A DNA stretch of 64,000 nt from Botryotinia globosa (Eukaryota > Ascomycota > Leotiomycetes > Helotiales > Sclerotiniaceae). This document shows positions 12,486 to 23,504 of this stretch, piece by piece. A program made the translations under genes and the position numbers. Location of the stretch: assembly GCA_014898425.1 (NCBI GenBank), contig RCSZ01000014.1, positions 1,178,001-1,242,000 of the forward strand, read 5' to 3'. Under the pieces are notes generated by a model. It did no database searches and was not told where the DNA came from. It saw only the letters and a list, made by a program, of their open reading frames with translations. Each line of letters starts with the position of its first letter. Within the stretch, counting starts at the first letter, position 1.

Positions 12486-13088
12486 GCCTCTCGACATGAA
12501 TGGGCAAGTTTGGTGCTTGCTTAAAGGATCCTAAGGGAGCCGATATACTTATGTACGTACGTAAGATACAGAGGAATATAGTGATTGCTACCGTAAACGC
12601 GGGGGGATCATGGAAGGCGAAATAATATGTCGAGAGAGGTTTCGGGGAAGTTCCTTATAGACGCCGATTGACTCATTCAAAGGAAGCTCGTTTGAAAATT
12701 GTTGCCAAAGACAAGTCATTTCAAAATGCCAGCGAGACTTGGTTCTGTCGTTTAACAAGACAGATGAAAAATGTTAAGACCATGGTAAAAAGATGAGCAA
12801 AGTAAGAAAGAAAACTTTGAAGGCTATAATACAGTGGCAAACGTCTGCCTTTTATTACGCTTTTTATGATTTTTATGAAGTGTAGTCGATGGCGAAGTGC
12901 TGGTAGGAATTGTCTTGTCATGGCGTATAATTACGAGTCACGTGTTGAGCTAATGTTACCACAGACTCCCAGCTCCGTCCTAATTTCTTTTTCAGGTTTC
13001 GTAGAGGTTGGAACTTCGAAATGAAACGCCATACCGCCAGAGAAATACGGTACCTATGACGATCTGTTTGTGGCTCAGCAAAATTTCA

Positions 13089-13126
13089 TTGTTTACATTG
13101 TTTACATTGTTTGCATTGTTTACAAT
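13089..13126. repeat. Four-copy 9-base repeat carrying TGTTTAC (forkhead-like) cores
   Basis: The unit GTTTACATT occurs four times in a row (third and fourth copies with one change each). Each good copy contains TGTTTAC, the reverse complement of the forkhead core GTAAACA. It lies about 1.4 kb upstream of the Egh16-like gene start. A regulatory role is inference. Confidence 0.5.
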
Positions 13127-14285
13127 GAATGCCATCGAAAATGATTTAGATCATATCGGCCGGAATCAAATAACCTAGAACGGATTTTTCGGGTTGTTTG
13201 GTAAAGCATGAACGGAGATGTCTAAAGTCGTCTGAGGCGTAGTAGTCATTGAAACTGAACAGATGGAACTTGGGACGAGGAGGTGCTCCGTGTCATGTAC
13301 AAAACATCATTTCGTACACAGGTGCTGGTGACTACATTGACGATATCGTCACAGAATTAGTGTTCGTGTAAGAAGCTGCAATGGTGAAGTAGCTGAGGTT
13401 CAAACTATTGGGGCTGATGTCGACTTTGCTACAGAGGAGTGTTTCCAAAACGTAGGGTTTTGTCACCAACAATTCCAGTCATGGCTAGCCTGGCCTGCGA
13501 ATGGGTTTCCCCATTATAATTGTCCCCTGTGAAGAAACACACGGACATTGGAGATTCACAATTTCAAAGGTGCATATTCCCAGACAACCGCACGGGCTTC
13601 AGGAGATTTTGAGCATCTGCGGCAGCTAAGGCCTTTGCGGCTATTGCTGCGATTTAGAGGCTAATTCTAACTGTCCGTATTGATGGAAGTTGGACATTGT
13701 TCATATCCCAGAAGCTGATTGTGATGTCGAAACAAGCTTAACCTCTATGACCATGCCCACTCGAAACAGATAAGAAGCCAATAGCAACTTCCGAATACCA
13801 ATACTAGTCACCCAGTTCTAGGAAAGAGCAAAGTCCAAACACTCAGAGCATCAGCCTTAGGGTTGGAGAAGCAAAGATGAAAGATCCGAGAGGCTCATCT
13901 CCATGGATTCGAGATGGTCCCCGGGTAATCTCACACCCCAGCATTGCATGATCGACCAAGAAACATTGTGTTTTGCCATTGGTTATCTTAAAAAAGTTAG
14001 GTCTCTCGAAGGAAAGCTCCGTCCTTAGTTTGAATTGTCCTGTATGGAAAAATCGCAGATCGGGGCTCAAAGAATCCAGGTCCTTACCAAGTCATGACTG
14101 CAATAACAAATCGTGGTCAGGTCTTGGACGTCTCGGACTAGTATCACCAAAGTTCTTGGTTAGATGTATGTTTTTGAAACGTTTATGGAGAGAATATGGC
14201 CAAGCACACCAATGCAGTTCCTTGCTCGGCATCCGGTCTTTTCATTCAACCAAGCTTTTTGACTTCTGGCAGTAGTGGAATTTTG

Positions 14286-14292
14286 TATAAAG
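14286..14292 (+). promoter_or_regulatory. TATA-like box of the Egh16-like gene
   Basis: TATAAAG lies about 195 bases upstream of the ATG at 14483 and is followed by a pyrimidine-rich leader (TTTTTTTCATCATC and similar), as is common for highly expressed secreted-protein genes in filamentous fungi. Assignment is by position and motif only. Confidence 0.4.
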
Positions 14293-14482
14293 AACGTTCA
14301 TTCTCCCAGTGGGATGTCTTTTTTTCATCATCAGCATCATCAGCATCTTTTCTTCACTTCATTTTATCTTACAATCTTTCCATCTTGCGCCGGTCGCTTT
14401 AAATTTAATTGCACAAACTATCCTTTAATATTTTCCAAGTTCTTCAACTTTATAACCAATCAACCAACCAACTACCTTCAAA

Positions 14483-15413
14483 ATGCAATATACTTCATCA
14501 ATCCTTCTTTTGGCCTTCGCTGCCACCAACGTCCTCGCCCACGGTGTCGTCACTGAAGTCCAAGGTGCCAACGGTGTTAACATGCCAGCTCTCTCTGGTA
14601 AGTTTTTCTCATTTCTTGCTCATAGCTTCTTTTTCTTTCTTAGCTTCATCCTATTAACATATTTATCTAGTCGCCGATGGAACTCCTCGTGATTGCCCAA
14701 GCCCAGCTTGCGGTTCTGAGGCTGACACTTCCATCATCAGAGCTAATGAGATGGGTACTTCCAGGGCTTCTGCTCTTGGTCGCACTTCCAATGGTCCAGT
14801 CAGCGCTGCCAAGATGATCTCCATGTTCATGGGAGGTGATGCCAACAGCACTGCCGCTGTTGCAGCTCGTGAAATTCACGCTGCCAGCATGCACAGACGC
14901 TCCCTCGTTGTCCGCGCCGCTGATGGTGGTGCCAGGACTCCATCCGGCACTTCAGAGACCGGTGTCAAGGCCGCTATGGGTGCGGGTACCACATCTGGCA
15001 TGCCAACCTGCGCTGATGATGGAACTGTTAAGATGACCTTCCATCAAGTCAACCAAGATGGTGCCGGACCATTGACCGCAATGGTCGACGCCACTTCCGG
15101 TGGAACTGACCCAGCTGCTTTCAAGAAGGCTGCAGTTACCCAGAACGTTCCAGGTATCGGTATCGGTGGTCTTTCCGCCGCTCAAACCACCGATTTCCAA
15201 ATGGCTGTTCAAATGCCAGCTGGTATGACTTGCTCCGGCTCTGTCGGTGGCGCCTCCAACGTCTGTGTTGCCAAGGTCCAGAACAGCGCTCTCGCTGGTC
15301 CTTTCGGTGGATCCGTTGCTTTCACCCAATCCCCTGGTGCCAAGAAGCGTGCGATCGAGTACAACCTCAGCAAGCGCCGCTTTGCCCGTGCTCTCGCTAC
15401 CGAATCCGAATAA
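14483..15413 (+). CDS. Egh16/Gas1-like secreted protein
   Basis: Exons 14483-14597 and 14671-15413 are joined across a 73-base intron (GTAAGT...ATCTAG), giving 285 residues. A signal peptide is clear (MQYTSSILLLAFAATNVLA, cut before His20). The mature protein begins HGVVTEVQGANGV and carries the family features ADGTPRDC, CGSEADTSII and a C-terminal domain with paired cysteines (MTCSGS, NVCVAK). This matches the Egh16H / GAS1 / MAS3 / CAS1 family (DUF3129), known from appressoria of cereal mildew and rice blast and found in many plant- and insect-associated fungi; the biochemical activity is not settled. Dibasic sites (MHRRS, KKRAIE, SKRRFA) suggest possible kexin cuts. The third codon positions favour C, as in a highly expressed gene. 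The protein is likely extracellular. The ATG in AAAATG context fits the signal peptide. Confidence 0.9.
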
Positions 15414-17755
15414 GCATCTTCAATATGCTAGCAATGGTCGATAGTGGGTAATGCACCCAAGTGGTATGGAGATGGAACAGGTTATACGATTAATGGTTAT
15501 TATTGGTTTATGAGTGGCTCGGAATTCCCTTTGTGTTAAAAATTTCTTTTGTATTGTGGTGGACCCTTGCTAGCAATGGAGCATGAGATCTGCGATTTCT
15601 TCTCCAGAGCTGGAAGAGTGGGTGGTCTTATAGATATCGTGATGATGAATTGACTTATACTTTCCTTATACACATAAAGTCCTTTCATAGATGCTGAGCA
15701 CGCTCATTGTTTAAATCTTAATTATGCTGATCAAAACCCCTTTTCTTGCTTCTTATTGTGATTGTGATTTGATTAAAATTTTAAGCGATACAGCTTTGAG
15801 CTTCTTCTCTGCTCGCATCCGCGGTATTTTGGGCTTTCTATACGACTCCCAAGAATAATTAGATAATTTACATACATGTAAAATTTCCAATGTATGTCTC
15901 GCTTCTCAACGATCCAGATACAAACCTACAATCATCAAAACAATACCCAAATAAATATCACACACAACATAGACACAGAATTAATCGCATACCAAGAAGT
16001 CTGTCCCACGTTTAAAGGATTCAATACCAAAAGAGCACTTGGGCCACTGAAACCGCAGACCTGAGTGTGTCTATATATTCTGCGACTTCCTTTATGCACA
16101 GTTTATTTCTATCCCTAAACATAAAATACTTCCCACCACAACATCACTCCCCAAAACCGTAACATCATAAAGTAGCTTACCCTTTACCTTCACATATATT
16201 CTCAAAATCTCTTCATCAAGATCTCATACCAAGCCCCAGTGCAGTTGGTAGGCCGGTTTGGATGTTTTTATGACTTGGAGTGGGGTTATCAAAAAGAATA
16301 CCTACATGAGGAGCGAAGAAGAAGAAAATTCAGTGTACATTTATGAATAACTAAGTAGGCAGGTACTGTTATCTCTGATAATCGGATAAAGTTTTGGAAA
16401 GACGTCATCAGAGAGGAACTTGCAGTATTGCAGAGTGCCTTTTTTTGGAACCGACGTTCACTGATTACCGACATTTTATTTTTCATAAGGTATGCATTCA
16501 TAGCTCACAAAGACAAAAAGGGAAATTAGGGTCTCATCCGGTCGGGGTCACCTCTTTTCTCCAGATTCCATTAAGGTAGAGAAAGGAAAGCGTTCCGAAT
16601 CCGATGCATGCCTCTGACATACTCGTCCTACCGGCTCTGCGAGTTACCGATATCTTACACATGGATTCTTCGGCAGCATTCCGGCTTAGATGGCGGACAG
16701 CTTGAGCTCAACATATCAGATTGATCTTTCAAGAAGTTGTGGTATGTCAATAACGGTAACATGCAGACGTGTTATCTATACATGTCGATTGATTGATACA
16801 CAACCCTTCGATTCCAGCACGTGAACCTTATGCCAAATTTAGAATCTTGGCATGTTTTTGTCTTACAACTTTGCAATTCTCTTGACAGTCAATTGCATTA
16901 ACTTCACCTCGGATTAGATGTTATGTCGAACACAGCATCATTATTATCTTGATTCATTTGTAACACAAAGTTTGAAATGATGCTGTCCTGTTACTTGCCT
17001 AGCGATGATCCGTTCCACTTCCCCTTTTAATTCATACACCAAAAATTCACTTCTTTTGCTCAATATTTCATGTGGCTTCATGTGGCTTCATGTGGCTCGC
17101 CTACAACAACAATACGAAGGTATTACGGACAATACTAAGAACACCCGTCACAAACATCATGTACTCATATGTCTGAATTGCGTTGAAGTTTTGATGCTTT
17201 TGAATCATATTTCCAATTCCTAATTGATCTTAACCAAGTAGCCTAGGTCAAAGTTGACTGTGAACAACATGTTCTTGTTTCGTCTTGTATTGAGATTCCG
17301 CTTATTATTTGGTGCTTAACATCTCGCGTTAGTGTGATCTATTTCGGTAAAATCGAACAATACTAAGGAGAGTCACCATTGTTCTCAACGGTGATATCGA
17401 CTGTGATGTTATCGAGACCTTGATCTTCGTCAGATTTATTTTATATCCACAATTATATAGCAAAGTAATGCACTTGCTATTATTTAGAGACACTGTCGTT
17501 ACGAGCACGACTTGTCATCTTTTAGGTAGTTCAAGAATTTCCAGAGGCATTTTGGATATAAACTTCCCTCCCCTCCTATAATCAGTGTGTCATCTCGACC
17601 CTTCAGCATCTCTGAACGTTCCACACAATATTTCTATCATAGCTGTCTTTGCTAGGCAAAAAATTGCTTTCTACATTACTCCTTCAACACATCTTCTACT
17701 TTAATATCTTATCATACCGACGATTCGCCACGCTCTGGAAAAGTCCAGAGCAAGG
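15414..17755. other. Intergenic region upstream of the receptor gene
   Basis: It holds the 3' untranslated region of the Egh16-like gene and the promoter of the Ste2 gene. A 10-base unit, TTCATGTGGC, is repeated about three times at 17065-17096. Short frames (16289-16501, 16394-16579, 17005-17223) overlap on both strands and look like chance. I see no RNA gene. Confidence 0.6.
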
Positions 17756-19003
17756 ATGGCTTCCAATAGTTCGAACTTCGATCCACTCACCCAGAGCATT
17801 ACCATTCTCATGGCCGATGGCGTTACAACTGTGTCTATCACCCCGCTCGACATCGATATTTTCTACTACTACAACGTGGCTAGTTGTATCAATTATGGTG
17901 CTCAGGCTGGAGCTTGTTTATTGATGTTCTTCGTCGTCGTCGTCCTCACCAAAGCTCCCAAGCGCAAATCCCTCCTCTTTGTCCTCAATGCCCTCTCACT
18001 CATTTTCGGGTTCCTCCGCGCCATGCTTTATGCCATCTATTTTCTTCAAGGTTTCAACGACTTCTACGCCGCTTTCACGTTCGATTTCAGTAGGGTGCCG
18101 CGATCGTCGTATGCTTCTAGTGTTGCTGGTAGTGTCATTCCTCTTTGTATGACAATCACAGTCAATATGTCTTTATATCTTCAAGCTCACACTGTTTGTA
18201 AGAACTTGGATAATTTACATCGAATTATACTCACCACACTCTCTGCTATTATTGCCCTACTAGCAATTGGGTTTAGATTCGCCGCAACGGTCGTCAATTC
18301 AGTGGCCATCTTGGCAACATCTGCTTCGTCCGTGCCGATGCAATGGCTAGTCAAAGGAACCCTTGTAACGGAGACAATCTCGATATGGTTCTTCTCTCTC
18401 ATATTCACTGGAAAATTAGTATGGACTCTTTACAATCGCCGAAGAAACGGATGGAGACAATGGAGCGCCGTGCGAATTCTTGCTGCTATGGGTGGTTGCA
18501 CCATGGTTATACCATGTAAGGATTCAATACCATAATCTGATGAAAATGTAAGCTAATATTAAACAGCTGTCTTTGCCATCCTCGAATATGTGACACCGGT
18601 TTCATTTCCAGAAGCAGGCACTATTGCCCTTACATCAGTCGCACTTTTACTTCCCATCTCTTCACTTTGGGCCGGTATGGCGACAGACGAGGAAACATCT
18701 ACTATCGACGTGTCCAACCTCACTGGTTCACGCACAATGCAAGGCTCACAGAGCGGAAATTTCTCACGAAAGACATATGCCAGCGACACCACTGCACAAT
18801 CTTCTCGACTTGATTTTACATCCAGAAAAGGAAGCAATGCCACCATGATGAGAAAAGGCAGCAATGTAATGGACCAAGTCACCACGATTGACTGTATCGT
18901 CGAGGATAACATGGCAAATCATGCTCCGAGAGATAGCACGGAAATGGATCTTGAAGCCATGGGTGTACGCATTAATAAATCGTATGGAGTTCAGAAGGCA
19001 TGA
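17756..19003 (+). CDS. STE2: Alpha-factor-type pheromone receptor (Ste2 family GPCR)
   Basis: Exons 17756-18515 and 18567-19003 give 398 residues across a 51-base intron (GTAAGG...AAACAG) that falls before the end of the sixth membrane helix region. The protein has an extracellular N-terminus, about seven hydrophobic segments and a Ser/Thr-rich cytosolic tail of about 110 residues. TM1 carries the GxxxG motif (GAQAG at residues 48-52) that supports receptor dimerisation in yeast Ste2. The basic turn APKRKSLLF follows TM1, and TM7 reads LLLPISSLWAG, matching the LPLSSLWA signature of the family. The receptor binds a secreted peptide pheromone and signals through a heterotrimeric G protein to the mating MAP-kinase pathway. 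The tail (SRKTYASDTTAQSSR) offers phosphorylation sites for desensitisation. No mating-type genes are seen nearby. Confidence 0.93.
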
Positions 19004-19532
19004 GTAGATTCAAGTACAGTTACGCGTGAGATATACCCTAATTTGATGAGGATAATTGATTGGACAGTTTCATGGGGGTGACGTCTGGAAATACGGTGGT
19101 AATGAGCGTTAATTCAGAGCATTTGCACAGGTGCGAAGCTAATCAGACATAATTTCTTCTTCTTCGAATGTATTTACGCAAATGAATATATTGTATTAAC
19201 TAATAGGTCTCTTGGGAATGGGATCATTATCACACGTTAAGGTTTCCTTTGAGATAATGTCGCACTTTTCATCTTGATAGTTTTGGCAAGTGCCAACCGC
19301 GATTTCTAGTCTATAGTGACTTTACATCATAAATGGAAGGAGCATTTCTCATCATCCCATGGTGTTTCCTCTTGGATCAGATACACGAAATAAGATTGCA
19401 ACTTCATATCGTCACTCGTTCAGCTGCCTTCTCGTACAACATAAGTATTTTACTGCTTTACGTCAGTGATCATATCATTCATAGTATTCCTTGCTATTTG
19501 CTTTTGACTTCAAGTATTTACACGGTCTGTGA
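19004..19532. other. Intergenic region between STE2 and the disordered-protein gene
   Basis: Contains the STE2 3' untranslated region and the upstream region of the next gene on the same strand. An ATG-initiated 107-aa frame at 19333-19656 overlaps the true first exon in another phase and is a shadow. No other feature seen. Confidence 0.6.
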
Positions 19533-22500
19533 ATGGCAAATATGGCTTACCATGGATCATGGGGACGTGGTCGTAGTATTTATGGCCATAATAGTGTTCG
19601 TTCGAATGCCGAGATATCTACCGCTGGGAGATCAAGATCCAAGCCTTCTTCTCTAGATGGCCAAACTACTCCTGATCGTGGGCGGAGTGGTAGGGACAAC
19701 AAAACCTCTAATCTGTAAGGATTTTTCAACACGTTTATTCATTCAAGTCAACGGACCTGTTATCTTTAATGATATTTCAAAAAGTACTAACGAAATACAT
19801 TTTTCAGCTCAAAACCAGTCGTAAAATCAGCTCTTCGATGTCTGGTTGGCAAATTCGAAGCCATGGACGTTTTAGGTCTTCCCATCCAAGACTTCGCACT
19901 CCAACCCGCACCATTACACTCGGCACGAAACTCCCCTCGAAAAAGGAGCAGAACACGAGATTCTTCACAGAAAAGATTATCCACCATTTTAAGTCCGACT
20001 AGTAGGGATTTGTCTAGAGATGGCGATGTTTTCATCGAGGAATACATGACAAATCATACATGGGGAGGTACGCCTAGTAGTACTAAATCGACACTTCTCC
20101 GATCTCAGAAAAGGCAATTCCAATCGAGACGATTGAGAACTCCAAAGCAGCCGCTAAAAACTATAAAGACGCCGTCGAAGAGTGAAAATCGGATGGTTTC
20201 CGCAAGATCTACCCCGAAGAATATGGGTGGTAAAAAAACTGAAACTCCAGCCTACACACTCCCGAAAAATTCTCCAAATAAGAAAATCGGAAACATGATT
20301 AAAGACCGAATACGCTTCTTCGACGGAAGTCCAGACGAGAAATTTCCCTCAAGCCCCGCAAAATTGAGTCCTCCAAAAAGTGTTCCATCTCTATTTGCTC
20401 CAGCTCACCATGTCTATCGGAATAATGAATCTCCCTCAACTTCCTACACCACCGCTATTGAAACACCGACCGTTAAATCAACAACGAGAGGCCCGACAAA
20501 CTTCTCTAGAACATCTGAAGTGGCCAAAGAGAAAACTACTACAACCGCTTCGGCTCAGAAAGCGCAATATACGCCAGTTTCTCGTAGAAAACAACGCAAT
20601 ATTTTCGGAGAAGCAGTTCAGAATCCTTTCTTGGCTTCTCAAGGGAGTTCGGAAAAGACAAGATCTTCAAATACGGTCTCGCCTCATACCTCTCCGACGA
20701 GACCACAGGGATTCAAGAGACTGAAGTCAGAAACTAAAGGCAGGTTGATTGCATTCCAAACCGATTCCTCACTAGACTCAGCCATAAGTCATGTAATCCT
20801 AGCCAAACTGACTTTCATCACCAGCAGACATCAATTCACGCGGAAGTTCCCTGGCCCGATACGAAACCAACGCTACCCCCACCCGCGGTCCCTCTCTCCC
20901 CAGAATTACCCGCCCAAGAGGACGAACGATCCCCGGCCGTAAAGGTCCCAAAGCAGGTATGCAAAAAGATGTTGATACCCGACGAAGCCAAATTAGCGAG
21001 AAAATCGAAGCCATCTATCAAGCCAAAAACGAAGCCCGGAAAACCGAAGGTAAGAATAGTAAAATGGTTCTCCAGGAGAACTATGCAGTGCCTCCCATAC
21101 CGAACCAAGTTGAGAAAGATGATGTGAGACAACCCCAACGAATAAAGGACACGTCGTCTTTCCGATCAAAATCGAAAGTCGCGGATATGAGAATGAGGTT
21201 TGATGGTGGTGCGTCTTTTGCTGGAACCGTATTACCCGGTTCTGCATCAAGAGATACAGGACCAAGAATTGTGTCTCCGGTAAAAGAAGGAGAGACTTCT
21301 GCATTTATCCCTATTCCTCCGCCGGCACCACCACCTCCCATCTTTTCATCACCCATTCATAAGAAAAGTGTTCCTAATCCTGATACTCCTGAACATCTTC
21401 TTCCTCTCCCTACTCAAAAACAAAAACAAATGAGTCCTCAATCCTCCGAGTTTACTTCCTCGCCAAGGAAAAATGTGCTTTCAGAGACGATCATGCAGAG
21501 GGTATCTGTTTTGCCATTAGAATCAACTGAAAAGATAGCAATGCAAAGATTTCAGCAGACATCAACGCCTACGAATGATTCGTCGGTAACTCCACAGCCT
21601 GAGAAGAGTGCACTTCAGACCTGGCCACGCTCGGGGATCAGAAAACCGAAACAGGTAAGAAATGGGTTGATAGCGGAAAGAATGAGGTTGTTTGAGGATA
21701 TTTCGAGCAAGAATAATGATGAGAGGATTATTCTAAGTCCTGGGAAAGAAAAACAGGATGGGGAGAGTGGAAAACGGACACTTGCGATGGATAGTGGTAA
21801 AATGAGAATGAGAACAAAAACGTTAATTGAGGGGAGGAAGGAGAAATTTGAGATTAGTCCACGGAGAGACGGAGATGGAGATGGGGAAGCGAGAAAGGGG
21901 AGAATCAATCCGGTTTTTCCAATGGCCATTGTGGCGAATGATGAATGGAAGGGGAAGGGGAAGAACAAGGGAAAAGAAAGGGAAGGGCCCGTAAAAGATA
22001 AACTTGAGGATACTGGTATAAAGATTATCGAAGTATCTTCTCCAACCCCACCGAGAAAATCAAGAGAGAGGCTAGGGAGCAGAGGACCAAGAATAGGAAG
22101 CAGAGGCCGTGTGGTTGGTCAATGGAACGAATTTTCCCCCGCAGGTGGTGGGGATAGGGATGGGGATGGGGATTCATTAGCGCATTTACCTCTCAGAAGA
22201 GGATTGAGAGATGCGAGAATGCATATGGGTAGAGACGGGAGTCGTAGTATTGATTGGAATGAGGTGGAACGGGAACTTGGAGAGAAGGGAGAGTGGAGAG
22301 ATGAGGACCTGGATCGGTTCGTGGGGTGGGGGGAAAAGGATAAAAGAATTGATGGTTTGAGAGGGGGAAAGGGGATAAGTGTTAGTGTTAGGGTAAGGGG
22401 AATGGAAGCTGGCGGGAATATGGGAAGAGAGGAAGATAAAAGAGATGAGAGTGAGAAAAGAGATATAATGGTGGTTAAAGAAGCGGAATGCGGATTATCG

Positions 22501-22617
22501 GAACCGAAACCGTTGAGGGCGGTGGAAATGAAGAGGATGGTGGAGATTTGTAGGGACAGGGAGAGAATTGGAGATATGGAGAGGAGTAGAGGAAGGAAGT
22601 TGGAGAGGAGGAAATGA
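19533..22617 (+). CDS. Large disordered basic protein, function unknown
   Basis: Exon 1 is 19533-19714 (MANMAYHGSWGRGRSIYGHN start); the intron 19715-19807 (GTAAGG...TTTCAG) joins ...KTSNL to SKPVVKSALRCLVGKFEAMD. The frame then runs to about 20787 and resumes in another frame from about 20825 to the stop at 22615-22617, for roughly 970 residues. The junction near 20740-20827 is uncertain: a branch-point-like CTGAC and CAG acceptor are present, but no donor gives both a normal length and the right phase. The protein is rich in Ser, Pro, Lys and Arg, with many SPxK-like and TPxK-like sites (KTPSKSENR, SPAKLSPPKS) typical of cyclin-dependent-kinase targets, and a proline run (PPPAPPPPIF). The C-terminus is strongly charged (RERIGDMERSRGRKLERRK). 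A nuclear or cytoskeletal regulatory protein is possible, but no domain is recognised. Confidence 0.7.
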
Positions 22618-23504
22618 CAAGGAAAGGAGAATAGATTGAGAGAATACTATTAGGCGTTTGCTAATGGATGGGGAAAGGAATGAATTGTATAAATGCTTTG
22701 AGGCATTTTAATTCGGGGGAAATAGTTAGTTGAATGCATGATGAGGGTGCAGGGGGTGGTATAGGATATCCTTCCACCGTTCTGGTTAAGTAGAAAATGA
22801 AAACAGAGATAGAAGGAGAGTATAGATAACGACGAGTTAAAATCCATAGAAATTAGAATTAGAAGAATAAAACCCAGGGTTACTATCCGCAAAAGCATAT
22901 GATGAGTATAGAGTGCAGTCGTATTCACATGAATGATTCCAATCTGACATTTTCCGATGAGATATGGGGTGAATCAAAACGGGACGTTGGATGATGGTTA
23001 GTTGTGCTCCTATTGGTATGGAAAAACTAGGTACCTAGGTATGAAACACAGCAAAGTCCGCTTGCTTTTACTGCCTTTGAAAAGGGAAAGGCATTACGGA
23101 ATCCATTTCAGATGTGCAACAAATCTTTCGGCCGTACTGATTTTGTATGGAAGAATCAGATATACAACAACACCACTCACTTGCTTACTGCCGCCGCCAT
23201 ATGAGACAAAAGGCAATAAGGGATTGGAATCAGATATGCAACAAAACTTTTGGAATGCACAATTTGACCAATAGGAGCAGAGTAGACCGCAATATCAAGA
23301 ACCAGTAATTCAAGGAAATATTTCGGAATTGGGTATAGAAACAATAACGACAAGCTTTCAACAGCAAAGATTGCAAAAGAACTCCTCCATGTATCAATCG
23401 CTCCGCTAAGATAACCCCCAAGAATATACCGACCAAACTCCATGGTCACTCACTTGACCCATGCATGCCAATCACTCTCGTTGTTAGTCGACAGCATCTG
23501 CCAC
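22618..23504. other. Intergenic region between converging genes
   Basis: The two flanking genes converge, so this is mainly 3' untranslated sequence. Open frames of 90-92 aa on both strands overlap one another and show no family features. Confidence 0.6.

Larger units (their letters stand above)
7666..14482. other. Gene-poor region, second part
   Basis: Nearly 7 kb without a convincing complete gene. Candidate remnants inside it (8434-8805, 9502-9795, 10956-11560, 11790-12219 and 12321-12485) are discussed separately. A forkhead-like motif array lies at 13089-13126. The last few hundred bases before 14483 form the promoter and leader of the Egh16-like gene. Confidence 0.55.

Noticed and set aside
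20825..21050. Alternative frame reading TSIHAEVPWPDTKPTLPPP in the large disordered gene
   Set aside because: It would need a 32-base and then a 26-base intron. The competing frame is open through to the stop with C-ending codons and needs only one unclear junction.
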